Position numbers and translations under genes: made by a program
Shown: positions 25,821 through 34,275 of the stretch, piece after piece
How the letters are laid out: each line of letters starts with the position of its first letter
Numbering within the stretch: the first letter of the stretch is position 1
Notes under the pieces: generated by a model
What the model saw: the letters and a program-made list of their open reading frames with translations, nothing else
Databases searched by the model: none
Told to the model about the DNA's origin: nothing
DNA from: Nannocystis sp. RBIL2
GTDB lineage: Bacteria; Myxococcota_A; Polyangia; Nannocystales; Nannocystaceae
Assembly (NCBI RefSeq): GCF_026626745.1
Contig: NZ_JAPNJW010000001.1
Span: 1-64,000 of the forward strand
DNA: 64,000 nucleotides
Direction of reading: 5' to 3'

Positions 25821-28175
25821 ATGCGTCGCGCGATTTTGGCCCCCAACCTCCTCGTTGCGCTCGTCGCCGCGTGCGGCGACGACGGTCGCCCGGCCGACAC
25901 CGCGACCCCGACGACCCCCGGGACCACCCTCCCCGTCACCGACGGCCTGACCGGCACCACCACCGACAGCACCACCGACGTCGTCCCGACCGAGGGCAGC
26001 GGCGGGCTCACCGACTCGACCGGCACCACCGGCGCGACCTGCAGCCTCGAGAGCTGCCCGGACGGCGCCTGCGTCGGCGACGTCTGCTGCGCCGCCGACC
26101 TCGCGTGCGGCGAAATCTGCTGCCAGTCCGACCAGGTGTGCTCCTTCCAGCAGTGCGTCGTCCCCGGCGCCGAATGCGTCGACGCGGCCGAATGTCCCGA
26201 GGGCAACTATTGCGAATACACCCTCGGCGAGCCCGGCAGCATGGGCGGCGATCAGTGCGGCGGCGGCTTCATGCCGGCGACCGGCAAGTGCCTGCCGGAG
26301 CCGCCGGAGTGCGACCCCGGCGTCGTGCCCGAGGGCGACGACATCGACTGCCTGCCCCGCTGTGAATACAAGCCGCAGACCAGCTTCGAGCCGGTGCTGA
26401 AGTACGCGTGGACCGACGCCAGCGTGATGATGCCGCCGATCGTCATCCAGCTCGACGACGACGACTGCAACGGCGAGGTCGACGAGCGCGACATCCCCGA
26501 GATCGTGTTCATGTCGTTCGACGAGGGCAACTACAGCTCCAACGGCACCCTGCACGCGATCTCGATCGTCAACGGCGCGCTCGTCACCAAGTGGACGCAG
26601 AAGCCGGCCGTCGACACCCTGTTCGGCGGGCGCTCGCTGGCCGGCGGCAACATCGACGGCGTGCCCGGCAACGAGATCGTCGCCTGCACCGCCGAAGGCA
26701 AGGTGCGGGCCTACGGGGCCGCCGGCGCCGAGCTGTGGATCAGCGCCGAGGTCGTCGGCTGCGACCACATCTCGCTGGCCGACTTCGACGGCGACGGCAA
26801 CGTCGAGGTCCTCACCGAGTCGAGCGTGCTCGACGGCAAGACCGGCGCGCTCGAGCTGACCATCGACGGCCTCACCAGCAGCTGGTGGAACAAGAAGGCC
26901 ATCGCCGCCGACGCCGACGGCGACGGCCAGCTCGAGATCGTCACCCCGACCCGGATCCTCGAGGCCGACGGCACCGTCCTCGTCGACACCGGCCTCGGCG
27001 GCACCTTCCCTGCGGTCGCCGACTTCGACCTCGACGGCGTGCCCGAGGTCGTCGGCATCGACAACGTCCACGGCACCGGCACCCACGACCTCAACATCTG
27101 GCGCTACGACCCGAACGCCCCCGGCAAGTTCGTCGTCGTCCGCCAGGACATCGACATCAACGGCCCGCTGTCGCCCGACCTGTGCCCGGCCGACAGCGCC
27201 GGCAACATCGGCGGCGGCGGCCCGCCGACCATCGCCGACTTCAACGGCGACGGCACCCCCGACATCGGCGTCGCCGGCGGCATCGGCTACGCCGTGTTCG
27301 ACGGCAAGAAGCTGATCGACCCGAACGTCGCCGCGGCCGACACCTTCCTGTGGATCAAGCAGACGCAGGACTGCTCGTCCGCGTTCACCGGCAGCTCGGT
27401 GTTCGACTTCGACGGCTCCGGCTCGGCCGAGGTCGTCTACGCCGACGAGCAGTACATGCGGATCTACGACGGCGCCACCGGCGAGGTCCTGCTCGAGGTC
27501 TGCAACACATCCGGCACCCTTCACGAGTACCCGCTGGTCGCCGACGTCGACAACGACGGCCAGGCCGACATCGTCGTCTCCTCCAACGACTACTCCAGCC
27601 TCACCTGCCCCAAAGAGCAGATGAAGACCCGCGGCGTGCGGGTGTTCGGCGACGCCAACAACCAGTGGGTGCGCACGCGCCGGATCTGGAACCAGCACGC
27701 CTACCACGTCACCAACGTCGCCGAGGACGGCACCATCCCGACCGCCGAGGTCTCCAACTGGACCACCCCGGGCCTCAACAACTTCCGCCAGAACGTCCAG
27801 CCCGAGGGCGAGTTCGCCGCGCCCGACCTCGTCGTCGCCGGCCACACCCAGTGCTTCGACGGCTTCAAGGCGTTCGCCCGCGTGCGCAACCTCGGTCAGG
27901 CCGCCGTGCCCGCCGGCGTGCCCGTCGGCTTCTACGAGGGCGACCCCGACCAGGGCGGCACCTTGCTCGGCACCCTCAACACCACCAAGGTCCTGTACCC
28001 CGCCGAAGCTCAGGAGCTGGTGCTCGAGCTGCAAGACCTGCCGCCGAGCTTCATCGACGGCAGCAAGCCGCTGGTCCTGATCGTCGACGACGGCATGCCC
28101 GAGCACCCGTGGCACGAGTGCCGCACCGACAACAACACCGCCGTCCTCGACCCCGCCTGCAAGGTCATCGGCTGA
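25821..28175 (+). CDS. FG-GAP/VCBS repeat lipoprotein with CARDB-like C-terminus
   Basis: The 784-residue protein starts at ATG 25821 with a signal peptide and lipobox (LVAAC), a Thr-rich linker to about 75 and a cysteine-rich module (75-190). An integrin-like beta-propeller follows with repeated calcium-binding motifs (DFDGDGNVEV, DADGDGQLEIV, DFNGDGTPDIG, DVDNDGQADIV). The last 120 residues (DLVVAGHTQCFDGFKAFARVRN) resemble a CARDB adhesion domain. It is probably a large surface adhesin or binding protein. Its last 45 bases recur almost unchanged in the gene scrap at 8578-8766. Confidence 0.88.
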   Translation: MRRAILAPNLLVALVAACGDDGRPADTATPTTPGTTLPVTDGLTGTTTDSTTDVVPTEGSGGLTDSTGTTGATCSLESCPDGACVGDVCCAADLACGEICCQSDQVCSFQQCVVPGAECVDAAECPEGNYCEYTLGEPGSMGGDQCGGGFMPATGKCLPEPPECDPGVVPEGDDIDCLPRCEYKPQTSFEPVLKYAWTDASVMMPPIVIQLDDDDCNGEVDERDIPEIVFMSFDEGNYSSNGTLHAISIVNGALVTKWTQKPAVDTLFGGRSLAGGNIDGVPGNEIVACTAEGKVRAYGAAGAELWISAEVVGCDHISLADFDGDGNVEVLTESSVLDGKTGALELTIDGLTSSWWNKKAIAADADGDGQLEIVTPTRILEADGTVLVDTGLGGTFPAVADFDLDGVPEVVGIDNVHGTGTHDLNIWRYDPNAPGKFVVVRQDIDINGPLSPDLCPADSAGNIGGGGPPTIADFNGDGTPDIGVAGGIGYAVFDGKKLIDPNVAAADTFLWIKQTQDCSSAFTGSSVFDFDGSGSAEVVYADEQYMRIYDGATGEVLLEVCNTSGTLHEYPLVADVDNDGQADIVVSSNDYSSLTCPKEQMKTRGVRVFGDANNQWVRTRRIWNQHAYHVTNVAEDGTIPTAEVSNWTTPGLNNFRQNVQPEGEFAAPDLVVAGHTQCFDGFKAFARVRNLGQAAVPAGVPVGFYEGDPDQGGTLLGTLNTTKVLYPAEAQELVLELQDLPPSFIDGSKPLVLIVDDGMPEHPWHECRTDNNTAVLDPACKVIG

Positions 28176-28185
28176 AGCGCGCCGA

Positions 28186-29070
28186 TCACAGGTCCATCCC
28201 CGAGTCGATCGTGAGCTCGATGCTGGCCGTCTGCAGCGCCGGCAGCTCGCAGCGCGCCAGCGCGGCCGCGATCGTGTTGAACCAGCCGGGCGGCGGATCG
28301 TCGTCGAACGGATTGGCGAGCTCGCCGAGGCCGACGCCGATGCACTGCAGCGTCGGCGACACCAAGCGCGGCAACTCCAGCACCGCCGCGCCGAACACGA
28401 CCAGCTCCTCGAGCGCCGGCGAGGCCGCGATCGCAGCCGGCAGCGCCGCCAGCGAGCCGTCCCACGCGTCGACGACGAGCCGGCGCAGCGCCGGCATCGG
28501 CGTCTCGGCGAGCGCCGCCAACCACGCGACGTCGTAGACGAGCAGCTCGGAGAGCGCCCGCCAGCTCGCCGTCTGCGGCAGCGCCGGATCCAGCGGCCCC
28601 CCGACCGCCGAGCGCAGCCCGCCCGGCAACCACCCCCGCGGCCCGCTCGGCTGCCCGATCGCCTTCAGCACCCAGCCCTCCTCGTCGTCCATGGTCGTGC
28701 GCACGATGCCCGCGCCCCAGCGCACCGCCTCGCTGCGGCCGCCGTCGCGCAAGAACCGCTCGACCACCGCGACCGCCGCGGCGCGATCGATCGCGCAGGC
28801 GCTGTCGATCAGAAACGGCTCACCCCCGCCGTCGTACGCCAGCGCCAGGCCGTGACGGCCGCGGCCGATCGCCGCCTGCGTGCCGTGCCCGGTGCGCTCG
28901 TGCCAGTGGCAGAAGAAGCCCTCGGCGCCGTAGCGGATGTGGCTGACCTCGAGCACCGCCTCGCCTTGCTCGATCCAGAACGAGCTGTCGAGCACCTCGT
29001 GCCGGGCGACGAGCGACGCCGCGTCGTCCCCGACGGGCTCTCCCTTGCTGTAGTCGTGGATCCTCGCCAT
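28186..29070 (-). CDS. Uncharacterised cytoplasmic protein with leucine-rich-repeat-like C-terminal half
   Basis: ATG 29070 gives a 294-residue protein without signal peptide. The N-terminal half is beta-rich (FFCHWHERTGHGTQ, GLALAYDGG). The C-terminal half has regularly spaced leucines (ALRRLVVDAWDGSLAALPAAI, ALEELVVFGAAVLELPRL), like leucine-rich repeats and reminiscent of the STM4015-type proteins. I cannot assign a function. It converges on the FG-GAP lipoprotein gene with 10 bp between stops and lies 35 bp downstream of the WD40-like gene, possibly in one transcript. Confidence 0.7.
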   Translation of the reverse strand: MARIHDYSKGEPVGDDAASLVARHEVLDSSFWIEQGEAVLEVSHIRYGAEGFFCHWHERTGHGTQAAIGRGRHGLALAYDGGGEPFLIDSACAIDRAAAVAVVERFLRDGGRSEAVRWGAGIVRTTMDDEEGWVLKAIGQPSGPRGWLPGGLRSAVGGPLDPALPQTASWRALSELLVYDVAWLAALAETPMPALRRLVVDAWDGSLAALPAAIAASPALEELVVFGAAVLELPRLVSPTLQCIGVGLGELANPFDDDPPPGWFNTIAAALARCELPALQTASIELTIDSGMDL

Positions 29071-29105
29071 CGCCGCGAGCCTCGCACAGCCGGGCCCGTC
29101 GCGGT

Positions 29106-30203
29106 TCACTCTTCGCCGGGCACGACCCGCAGCACGAACCAGTCCTGCATCGTCGCCACCGCCACGTGCAAGCCGTCCGGGGCGAACGCGAGCGCCTGGA
29201 CTGCGCGTCGGGGCGTCGGCAGGCGCTCGACCAGAGTGTCCGTCGCCAGATCCCACAGATCGAGCCCGCGGCCCTCTCGCGTCACGCGGTCGGCGACCAG
29301 CCAGCGGCCGTCGGGCGACCGCGCCGCGCGAGGCCAGTCGTGCGCCGGGCCCAGCGGACGGCCCACTCCGCGCCTAGGATCCCACACCACCAGTCGATAC
29401 GCGTCGCGACCGAACCCCGGCTCTCCTGTCGCCGGATCGATCATGCGCATGTACAAGATCGGCCCCGCGGCGTGCCACGCGACCACCGTCACCCCCGCGA
29501 GCTCGTAGGCAGGCGCTCTCCAGCACGCCATGAGCTCGCCGTCCCAGCGCCACTGCGACCACGTGTCGACCGTGGTCACCACCAGCGAATCGCCGAGATC
29601 CCACAGCCCGGTGACCTCCATGCGCACCTCGCCGAGGGCCTTCCGCACCAGCTCCAGCGACCACGGTCGCGGCGGGCCGAGCGAATCCGCCGGGAACCAC
29701 GACAGCCTCCCGCGCCCGTGCCGCATGACGATCCTCCGGCCGTCGGTGATCACGTCGACGTCCGTATGTTCTTCCGGCCATGTCCATTCCGACATGTCCT
29801 CCTCGCCACGCTTCACCACCAGCCGCGCCCCCGCGCCACACTCGTGGACGATCACCAGGGCGTCGCCGGAGCGCGGCGCCCCCATGCCCATCAGCCGCGG
29901 CCCCCCGCTGGACGCGCTCAGCCACGTCGTCCCGTTCCCGCTCGCCGTCTCGCGCACCAGCTCGGCCGAGCCATAAAGCCAGCGCACCAGGCAGCACGGC
30001 TCGCCCGTCCACCACGACCGCTCCGCCTGACCACTCAGCGTACCGATCGACCGCACGAACACCAGCCGCCGACCGGCTTGAAACGGCTTCGTCCGCTGCG
30101 ACGTCACCGGCACAGAGTACCCGTCCGCCGCCTCGCGGTCGACCGGCAGCCGCGCCGTCGGGCGCGCGTTCCCCGGACCGCCGCCCGCGCAGCCGACGAA
30201 CAC
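29106..30203 (-). CDS. WD40-like beta-propeller protein
   Basis: The up to 365-residue protein has repeated beta-strand units ending in W or D patterns (AWHAAGPILYMRM, AARSPDGRWLVADRV, LDLWDLATDTLVERL, ALAFAPDGLHVAVAT), typical of WD40 or TolB-like propellers. The GTG at 30203 gives a short glycine-rich start (FVGCAGGG) that could be a lipobox. A GTG at 30113 is an alternative start without it. No enzyme motif is seen. The gene contains a GACATGTC copy at 29774-29803, encoding DMSEWTW. Confidence 0.68.
   Translation of the reverse strand: MFVGCAGGGPGNARPTARLPVDREAADGYSVPVTSQRTKPFQAGRRLVFVRSIGTLSGQAERSWWTGEPCCLVRWLYGSAELVRETASGNGTTWLSASSGGPRLMGMGAPRSGDALVIVHECGAGARLVVKRGEEDMSEWTWPEEHTDVDVITDGRRIVMRHGRGRLSWFPADSLGPPRPWSLELVRKALGEVRMEVTGLWDLGDSLVVTTVDTWSQWRWDGELMACWRAPAYELAGVTVVAWHAAGPILYMRMIDPATGEPGFGRDAYRLVVWDPRRGVGRPLGPAHDWPRAARSPDGRWLVADRVTREGRGLDLWDLATDTLVERLPTPRRAVQALAFAPDGLHVAVATMQDWFVLRVVPGEE
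29774..29803. repeat. GACATGTC element within the propeller gene
   Basis: Two ATGTCC-type cores (CCATGTCC and GACATGTCC) are spaced about 11 bases apart inside the coding region. It is a degenerate copy of the dispersed family, kept in frame. Confidence 0.55.
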
Positions 30204-30291
30204 GGTTCAATCGCCGGCCGCTGGCAATCGTCACAGCGGGAGCGCTGAGGGCTTTTCTTCGCCGCGCCCGCGTGGTCTGCTCGGGGCCTCT

Positions 30292-32355
30292 ATGGTCGCA
30301 CCCGAACGCCTCCGCGCCTATGCGGAATCTCTGTTGCCGCGGACCGAGCTCGAATCCAGCGGCACAATCGACGGTATCACCGAAGGCGCCGCCCAGTGGT
30401 TCGGCCTCGACGCGCGGCAGACCGAGCAGGTCCGCACCACCGCCATCCGGTGGGTCCAGCGCGCCCCGCTCGATCCTGCCGATCTGAATTGCCTCGAGGC
30501 GATCATTTTGCCCAAGGAGCGGCCCGTCGCCGACCTCGCCGACGGCCGAATCGTCGCACTGCCGCGCGGCGAGTTCTTCGACCTCTATGACGACAGCGTC
30601 CTGCGCGCGCGGATCGAGGCCTGCCTGCCCGCGATCGGCCGCATCGAGCTGCCCGCCAACCTCTCCGTCCCGTACGGCGGCACCGGCTTCGTGGTCGGCG
30701 ACGGCCTCGTCATGACCAATCGCCACGTCGCCCAGTTGTTCGCCAGCGGCGTCGGGCGCCGGCGCCTGCGCTTCCTCCCCGGCCAGACAGTCGGCTTCGA
30801 TCCGCGGCACGAGCAGCCCGACGAGCCGGACGGCCCGACCTACGCGGTGACCGAGCTCGTCCTGATCCACCCGTACTGGGACGTGGCCCTGCTGCGCGTC
30901 GACGGCCTGCGGGTCGCGCCGCTGCAGCTCGCGGTCGACGACGTCGGGGCGCAGCGGCGCGTCGCGGTCGTCGGCTATCCCGGCTTCGACGCGCGCAACG
31001 ACTTCGAGATCCAGCACCGCGTGTTCCGCGGCCGCTACAACCTCAAGCGCCTCGCCCCCGGCTACTTCGGCGGGCGCCGCTCCGTCATCAGCTTCGGCCG
31101 CACCGTCTCGGCCGCGCTTCACGACTCCTCGACCCTCGGCGGCTGCTCGGGCGCCGCCATCCTCGACGTCGTCACCGGCCACGTCCTCGGCCTCCACTTC
31201 GGCGGCGTCTACCTCGATCGCAACTTCGCGGTCCCGGCCGCCGAGCTCGCGTGGGACCCGCGGGTCGTCGACGCCGGAGTCGCGTTCGCCGGCGCGCCGA
31301 GGCGAGGCGACCTACCGTCCGAGTGGAGCGCCGCGTGGAACGACGTCGAGGAGCTCCTGCCGCCCGCGCCCGCGCCTGCGCCCGGCCCCCAGATCGCCGC
31401 GATCGACCTCCCCGCCCAGACCCTGCGCCTCACCGTGCCGATCGAGATCACGGTGCGGCTCGGCCAACCACTCGCCCCGGATGCCACCCTTTCGGCGTCC
31501 CCGGCGACCGAGTCGCCTCCCATCATTCCCCCCGAGCTGCGCCAGCTCGTCGCCGCCGCGCGAGGTCGCCGCTATTACGACGCCGGCCAGGACGCGGTCG
31601 ACCGCGACAAGTATTACGCCGACGTCGTCCACGACGTCTGCTACGAGACGCTCTCCGCCCTGGTCGCGGCCACCCACCTCGAGACCCCGTCCTACGATCC
31701 CAGCCGGCAGGTCTATCCGTGGGTCGACCTGCGGCCCGACCTCCGCCTGGCCTCGATCTACTCCGACGCGACCTTCACCCCCGAGCAGCTGATCGCCGCC
31801 GACGCCCGCATCGACGCCGAACGCCGGGCCCGCCGGGCCCAGACGCTGGCCAGTCGGAAGTTCGCCTCCTTCACCGACGTCGACGCCGCGATCGAGGCCG
31901 AGCTGCCGTACAACTGCGAGCACGTCGTCCCGCAGAGCTGGTTCCGCAAGCGCGAGCCGATGCGCGGCGACCTGCACCACTTGTTCGCCTGCGACGTGCA
32001 TTGCAACGCCCTGCGCGCCGACCGCTCCTACTACGATTTCGCCGACGACGCCCCCCTGCCTCCCTGCGGGATGGGCGACGGCCCGCACTTCGAGCCGGGC
32101 CGCGGCCACGGCCCGGTCGCGCGCGCCACCCTCTATTTCCTGGTCCGCTACCCCGGCGAGATCGACGCCCCGCACGAGCTCACCCCCGAGCAGCTCAAGC
32201 TGCTCAAGCAATGGTCCAAGGAGGATCCGCCCGGGCAGTACGAGCGCCACCGCAATCAGGCCATCTTCGCGGTGCAGGGCAACCGCAACCCCTTCATCGA
32301 TCATCCGCAGTGGGTCGACCTCGTCGACTTCGCGCTCGGACTGGGGGCCCCGTGA
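30292..32355 (+). CDS. Trypsin-like protease fused to endonuclease I-type nuclease
   Basis: The 687-residue cytoplasmic protein has three parts. A helical N-terminal domain (about 1-100) comes first. Then a trypsin-fold protease carries H145 (MTNRHVAQ), D197 (YWDVALL) and S286 (GGCSGAAI). After a Pro-rich linker (about 355-400), an endonuclease I/NucM-type domain (about 415-675) has NCEHVVPQSWF (H544) and GDLHHLFACD. The first two parts resemble the trypsin modules found in bacterial conflict systems with effector-associated domains. A plausible role is a protease-controlled toxic nuclease that degrades DNA on infection or stress; this is inference. The next gene overlaps by 4 bp, so both are translated together. 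There is no signal peptide. Confidence 0.86.
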   Translation: MVAPERLRAYAESLLPRTELESSGTIDGITEGAAQWFGLDARQTEQVRTTAIRWVQRAPLDPADLNCLEAIILPKERPVADLADGRIVALPRGEFFDLYDDSVLRARIEACLPAIGRIELPANLSVPYGGTGFVVGDGLVMTNRHVAQLFASGVGRRRLRFLPGQTVGFDPRHEQPDEPDGPTYAVTELVLIHPYWDVALLRVDGLRVAPLQLAVDDVGAQRRVAVVGYPGFDARNDFEIQHRVFRGRYNLKRLAPGYFGGRRSVISFGRTVSAALHDSSTLGGCSGAAILDVVTGHVLGLHFGGVYLDRNFAVPAAELAWDPRVVDAGVAFAGAPRRGDLPSEWSAAWNDVEELLPPAPAPAPGPQIAAIDLPAQTLRLTVPIEITVRLGQPLAPDATLSASPATESPPIIPPELRQLVAAARGRRYYDAGQDAVDRDKYYADVVHDVCYETLSALVAATHLETPSYDPSRQVYPWVDLRPDLRLASIYSDATFTPEQLIAADARIDAERRARRAQTLASRKFASFTDVDAAIEAELPYNCEHVVPQSWFRKREPMRGDLHHLFACDVHCNALRADRSYYDFADDAPLPPCGMGDGPHFEPGRGHGPVARATLYFLVRYPGEIDAPHELTPEQLKLLKQWSKEDPPGQYERHRNQAIFAVQGNRNPFIDHPQWVDLVDFALGLGAP

Positions 32356-34118
32356 ACGCGCCCAGGAGCCCCGGCATCGTCGTCGAGCTCACCGTCGCCA
32401 GCGCGGCCGAGGCCACGGCCGCGGTCGAGCGCGCAGTCGCTGCGATCGGCCTCGAAGCCCGCGGCTGGCGCGTCACCGGCCCCGTCGACGCCGGCGAGCC
32501 GCGGCGCCTGATCGAGGTCCTCGCGCCCGCCGACACCGACATGCGACGCGGCTGGAACGCCGCCCACGCCCTCACCGCCGAGCTGGCCGCGCAGCCCGAA
32601 TTCGCGGCGGTCGCCGAGGCCGAGCTCGACCACGAGCTGACCGAGATCGACGCTCGCAACGCCGGCGAATGGCACGAGGGCGCCGTCACCGATCTGTTCG
32701 CCGACCTCCCGCCGGGCTGGCACCTCCCCGAGCTCCACGCCGACCTCGCCTGGCAGCACAGCAGCGGCGCGGGCGTGCGGATCGGTCACCCCGACAGCGG
32801 CACCACCGCGCACCCCAGCCTCGCCGGCGCCGCGGTCCTGCACGCGCAGGGCCTCAACCTGATGGAGCCCGGCAGCCCGCCGATCGACCCCCTCCATCCG
32901 TTCGGTCAGCCCGGCCACGGCACCTCGACCAGCAGCCTCATGGTCGGGCGCGAGCACGCGCCGCACCGCGTCGTCGGCCTCGCGCCCGCGGTCGAGGTCG
33001 TGCCCATTCGCGTCACCGACTCGGTGGTCATCCTGACCTGGCACGCGCGCCTGGCCCGGGCCATCGACCACGCGGTCCTGCGCGGCTGTCACATCATTTC
33101 GCTCAGCCTCGGCGGCCTGCCCGGCGCCCGCCTGCGCCGCGCGATCGAACGGGCCCACGCGCGCGGCGTCATCGTCGTCGCCGCCGCCGGCAACTTCGTG
33201 CAATTCGTGGTCTGGCCCGCCGCCTATCCCGAGGCGCTGGCGATTGCTGCCACCGGTCCCGAAGGACAGGCGTGGTCCGGCTCGTCGAAGGGCGCCAGCG
33301 TGGCGCTGTCGGCCCCGGGGCACCGGGTCGTCGTCGCCGACTGGCAGGACGGCGATCCGGTGACCGGCCCGAGCAGCGGCACCTCCTACGCGACCGCCTT
33401 GGTCGCCTCGGCCGCCGCGCTGTGGCTGGCCCTGCACGGACCGGCCGCGCTGCGAGAGCGCTACCCCGGCGCCGCCCTGCCACGAGCGTTCCGCCGCGTG
33501 CTCACCGGCATGGCCCGCCCCGCCGTCGATCCCGGCCCGTTCCCCGTCGCGTGGTTCGGCGCCGGCCTGCTCGACTGCGCGGCCCTGCTGCAGGCCCCGC
33601 TGCCGGTCGGCGAGGAGGCCATTTTCCTCGGTTCGCCGTCCGCCAGCCCCGAATCGATGCTCGTCGACGCAGCGCTGCCCCTCGCCTACGCGCGCGAGGT
33701 TCGGTCCGAACCCCTCGAGGCCGCCGCGCCGGCGGAGCTGGCTCGCAGCGTCGAACAGCGGGTCCGCGCCGGCGTGTCCGCGCTGTTCGGCGCCCGCGAG
33801 GACCTGACCCTCGCCCCGCCCGGCCTCGGCGTCGAGGTGTTGCAGCAATTCGTCGTCGACCACGCCTATCGGAGCGCGCTGGTCGACGCGCTGCTCGGGC
33901 GCTCGCAGCTCCCGGCCGTCCCGCGCAGCGCCTCGATGGCCCTGCGCCGGCGGATCGCCGACGCGACCCCGCCCGCTCCACGCCCGCGCCGACGCGTGCA
34001 GGTCGTGGCCGCACCCGCGCCTGCGCCGGCCGCCGACTGCGAGACCCTGCGAATCGTCGTACCGATCACCATCGAGGTCCAGATCGGCGCTCCCGCCAGT
34101 TCGCACGATTCAGAGTGA
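32352..34118 (+). CDS. Subtilisin-family serine protease with C-terminal extension
   Basis: Its GTG overlaps the stop of the previous gene (GTGA), so it is coupled to the protease-nuclease fusion. The 588-residue protein has an N-terminal pro-like domain (1-125), then a subtilase domain with D148 (GHPDSGT), H189 (GHGTSTSS) and S345 (SGTSYATALVA), and a C-terminal region (about 440-588) with a helical segment and a basic Pro-rich tail. There is no signal peptide, which is unusual for subtilases and fits an intracellular regulatory protease. It may activate or be activated by the neighbouring protease-nuclease fusions. Target proteins are unknown. Confidence 0.86.
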   Translation: MNAPRSPGIVVELTVASAAEATAAVERAVAAIGLEARGWRVTGPVDAGEPRRLIEVLAPADTDMRRGWNAAHALTAELAAQPEFAAVAEAELDHELTEIDARNAGEWHEGAVTDLFADLPPGWHLPELHADLAWQHSSGAGVRIGHPDSGTTAHPSLAGAAVLHAQGLNLMEPGSPPIDPLHPFGQPGHGTSTSSLMVGREHAPHRVVGLAPAVEVVPIRVTDSVVILTWHARLARAIDHAVLRGCHIISLSLGGLPGARLRRAIERAHARGVIVVAAAGNFVQFVVWPAAYPEALAIAATGPEGQAWSGSSKGASVALSAPGHRVVVADWQDGDPVTGPSSGTSYATALVASAAALWLALHGPAALRERYPGAALPRAFRRVLTGMARPAVDPGPFPVAWFGAGLLDCAALLQAPLPVGEEAIFLGSPSASPESMLVDAALPLAYAREVRSEPLEAAAPAELARSVEQRVRAGVSALFGAREDLTLAPPGLGVEVLQQFVVDHAYRSALVDALLGRSQLPAVPRSASMALRRRIADATPPAPRPRRRVQVVAAPAPAPAADCETLRIVVPITIEVQIGAPASSHDSE

Positions 34119-34275
34119 ATCCCCGCGGCGGCGCGCGTTCCGCCCGCCGCCGCGGCGATGGAGCGACGCTCCATCCATTTGCCCCTATACCCATTACACG
34201 CTCGTGACAGCGACGCTCGGCGCCTTGTCGCCCCCTGTCGCGACCACTATCGTCTCGGCGAACTTGGAGATCTTT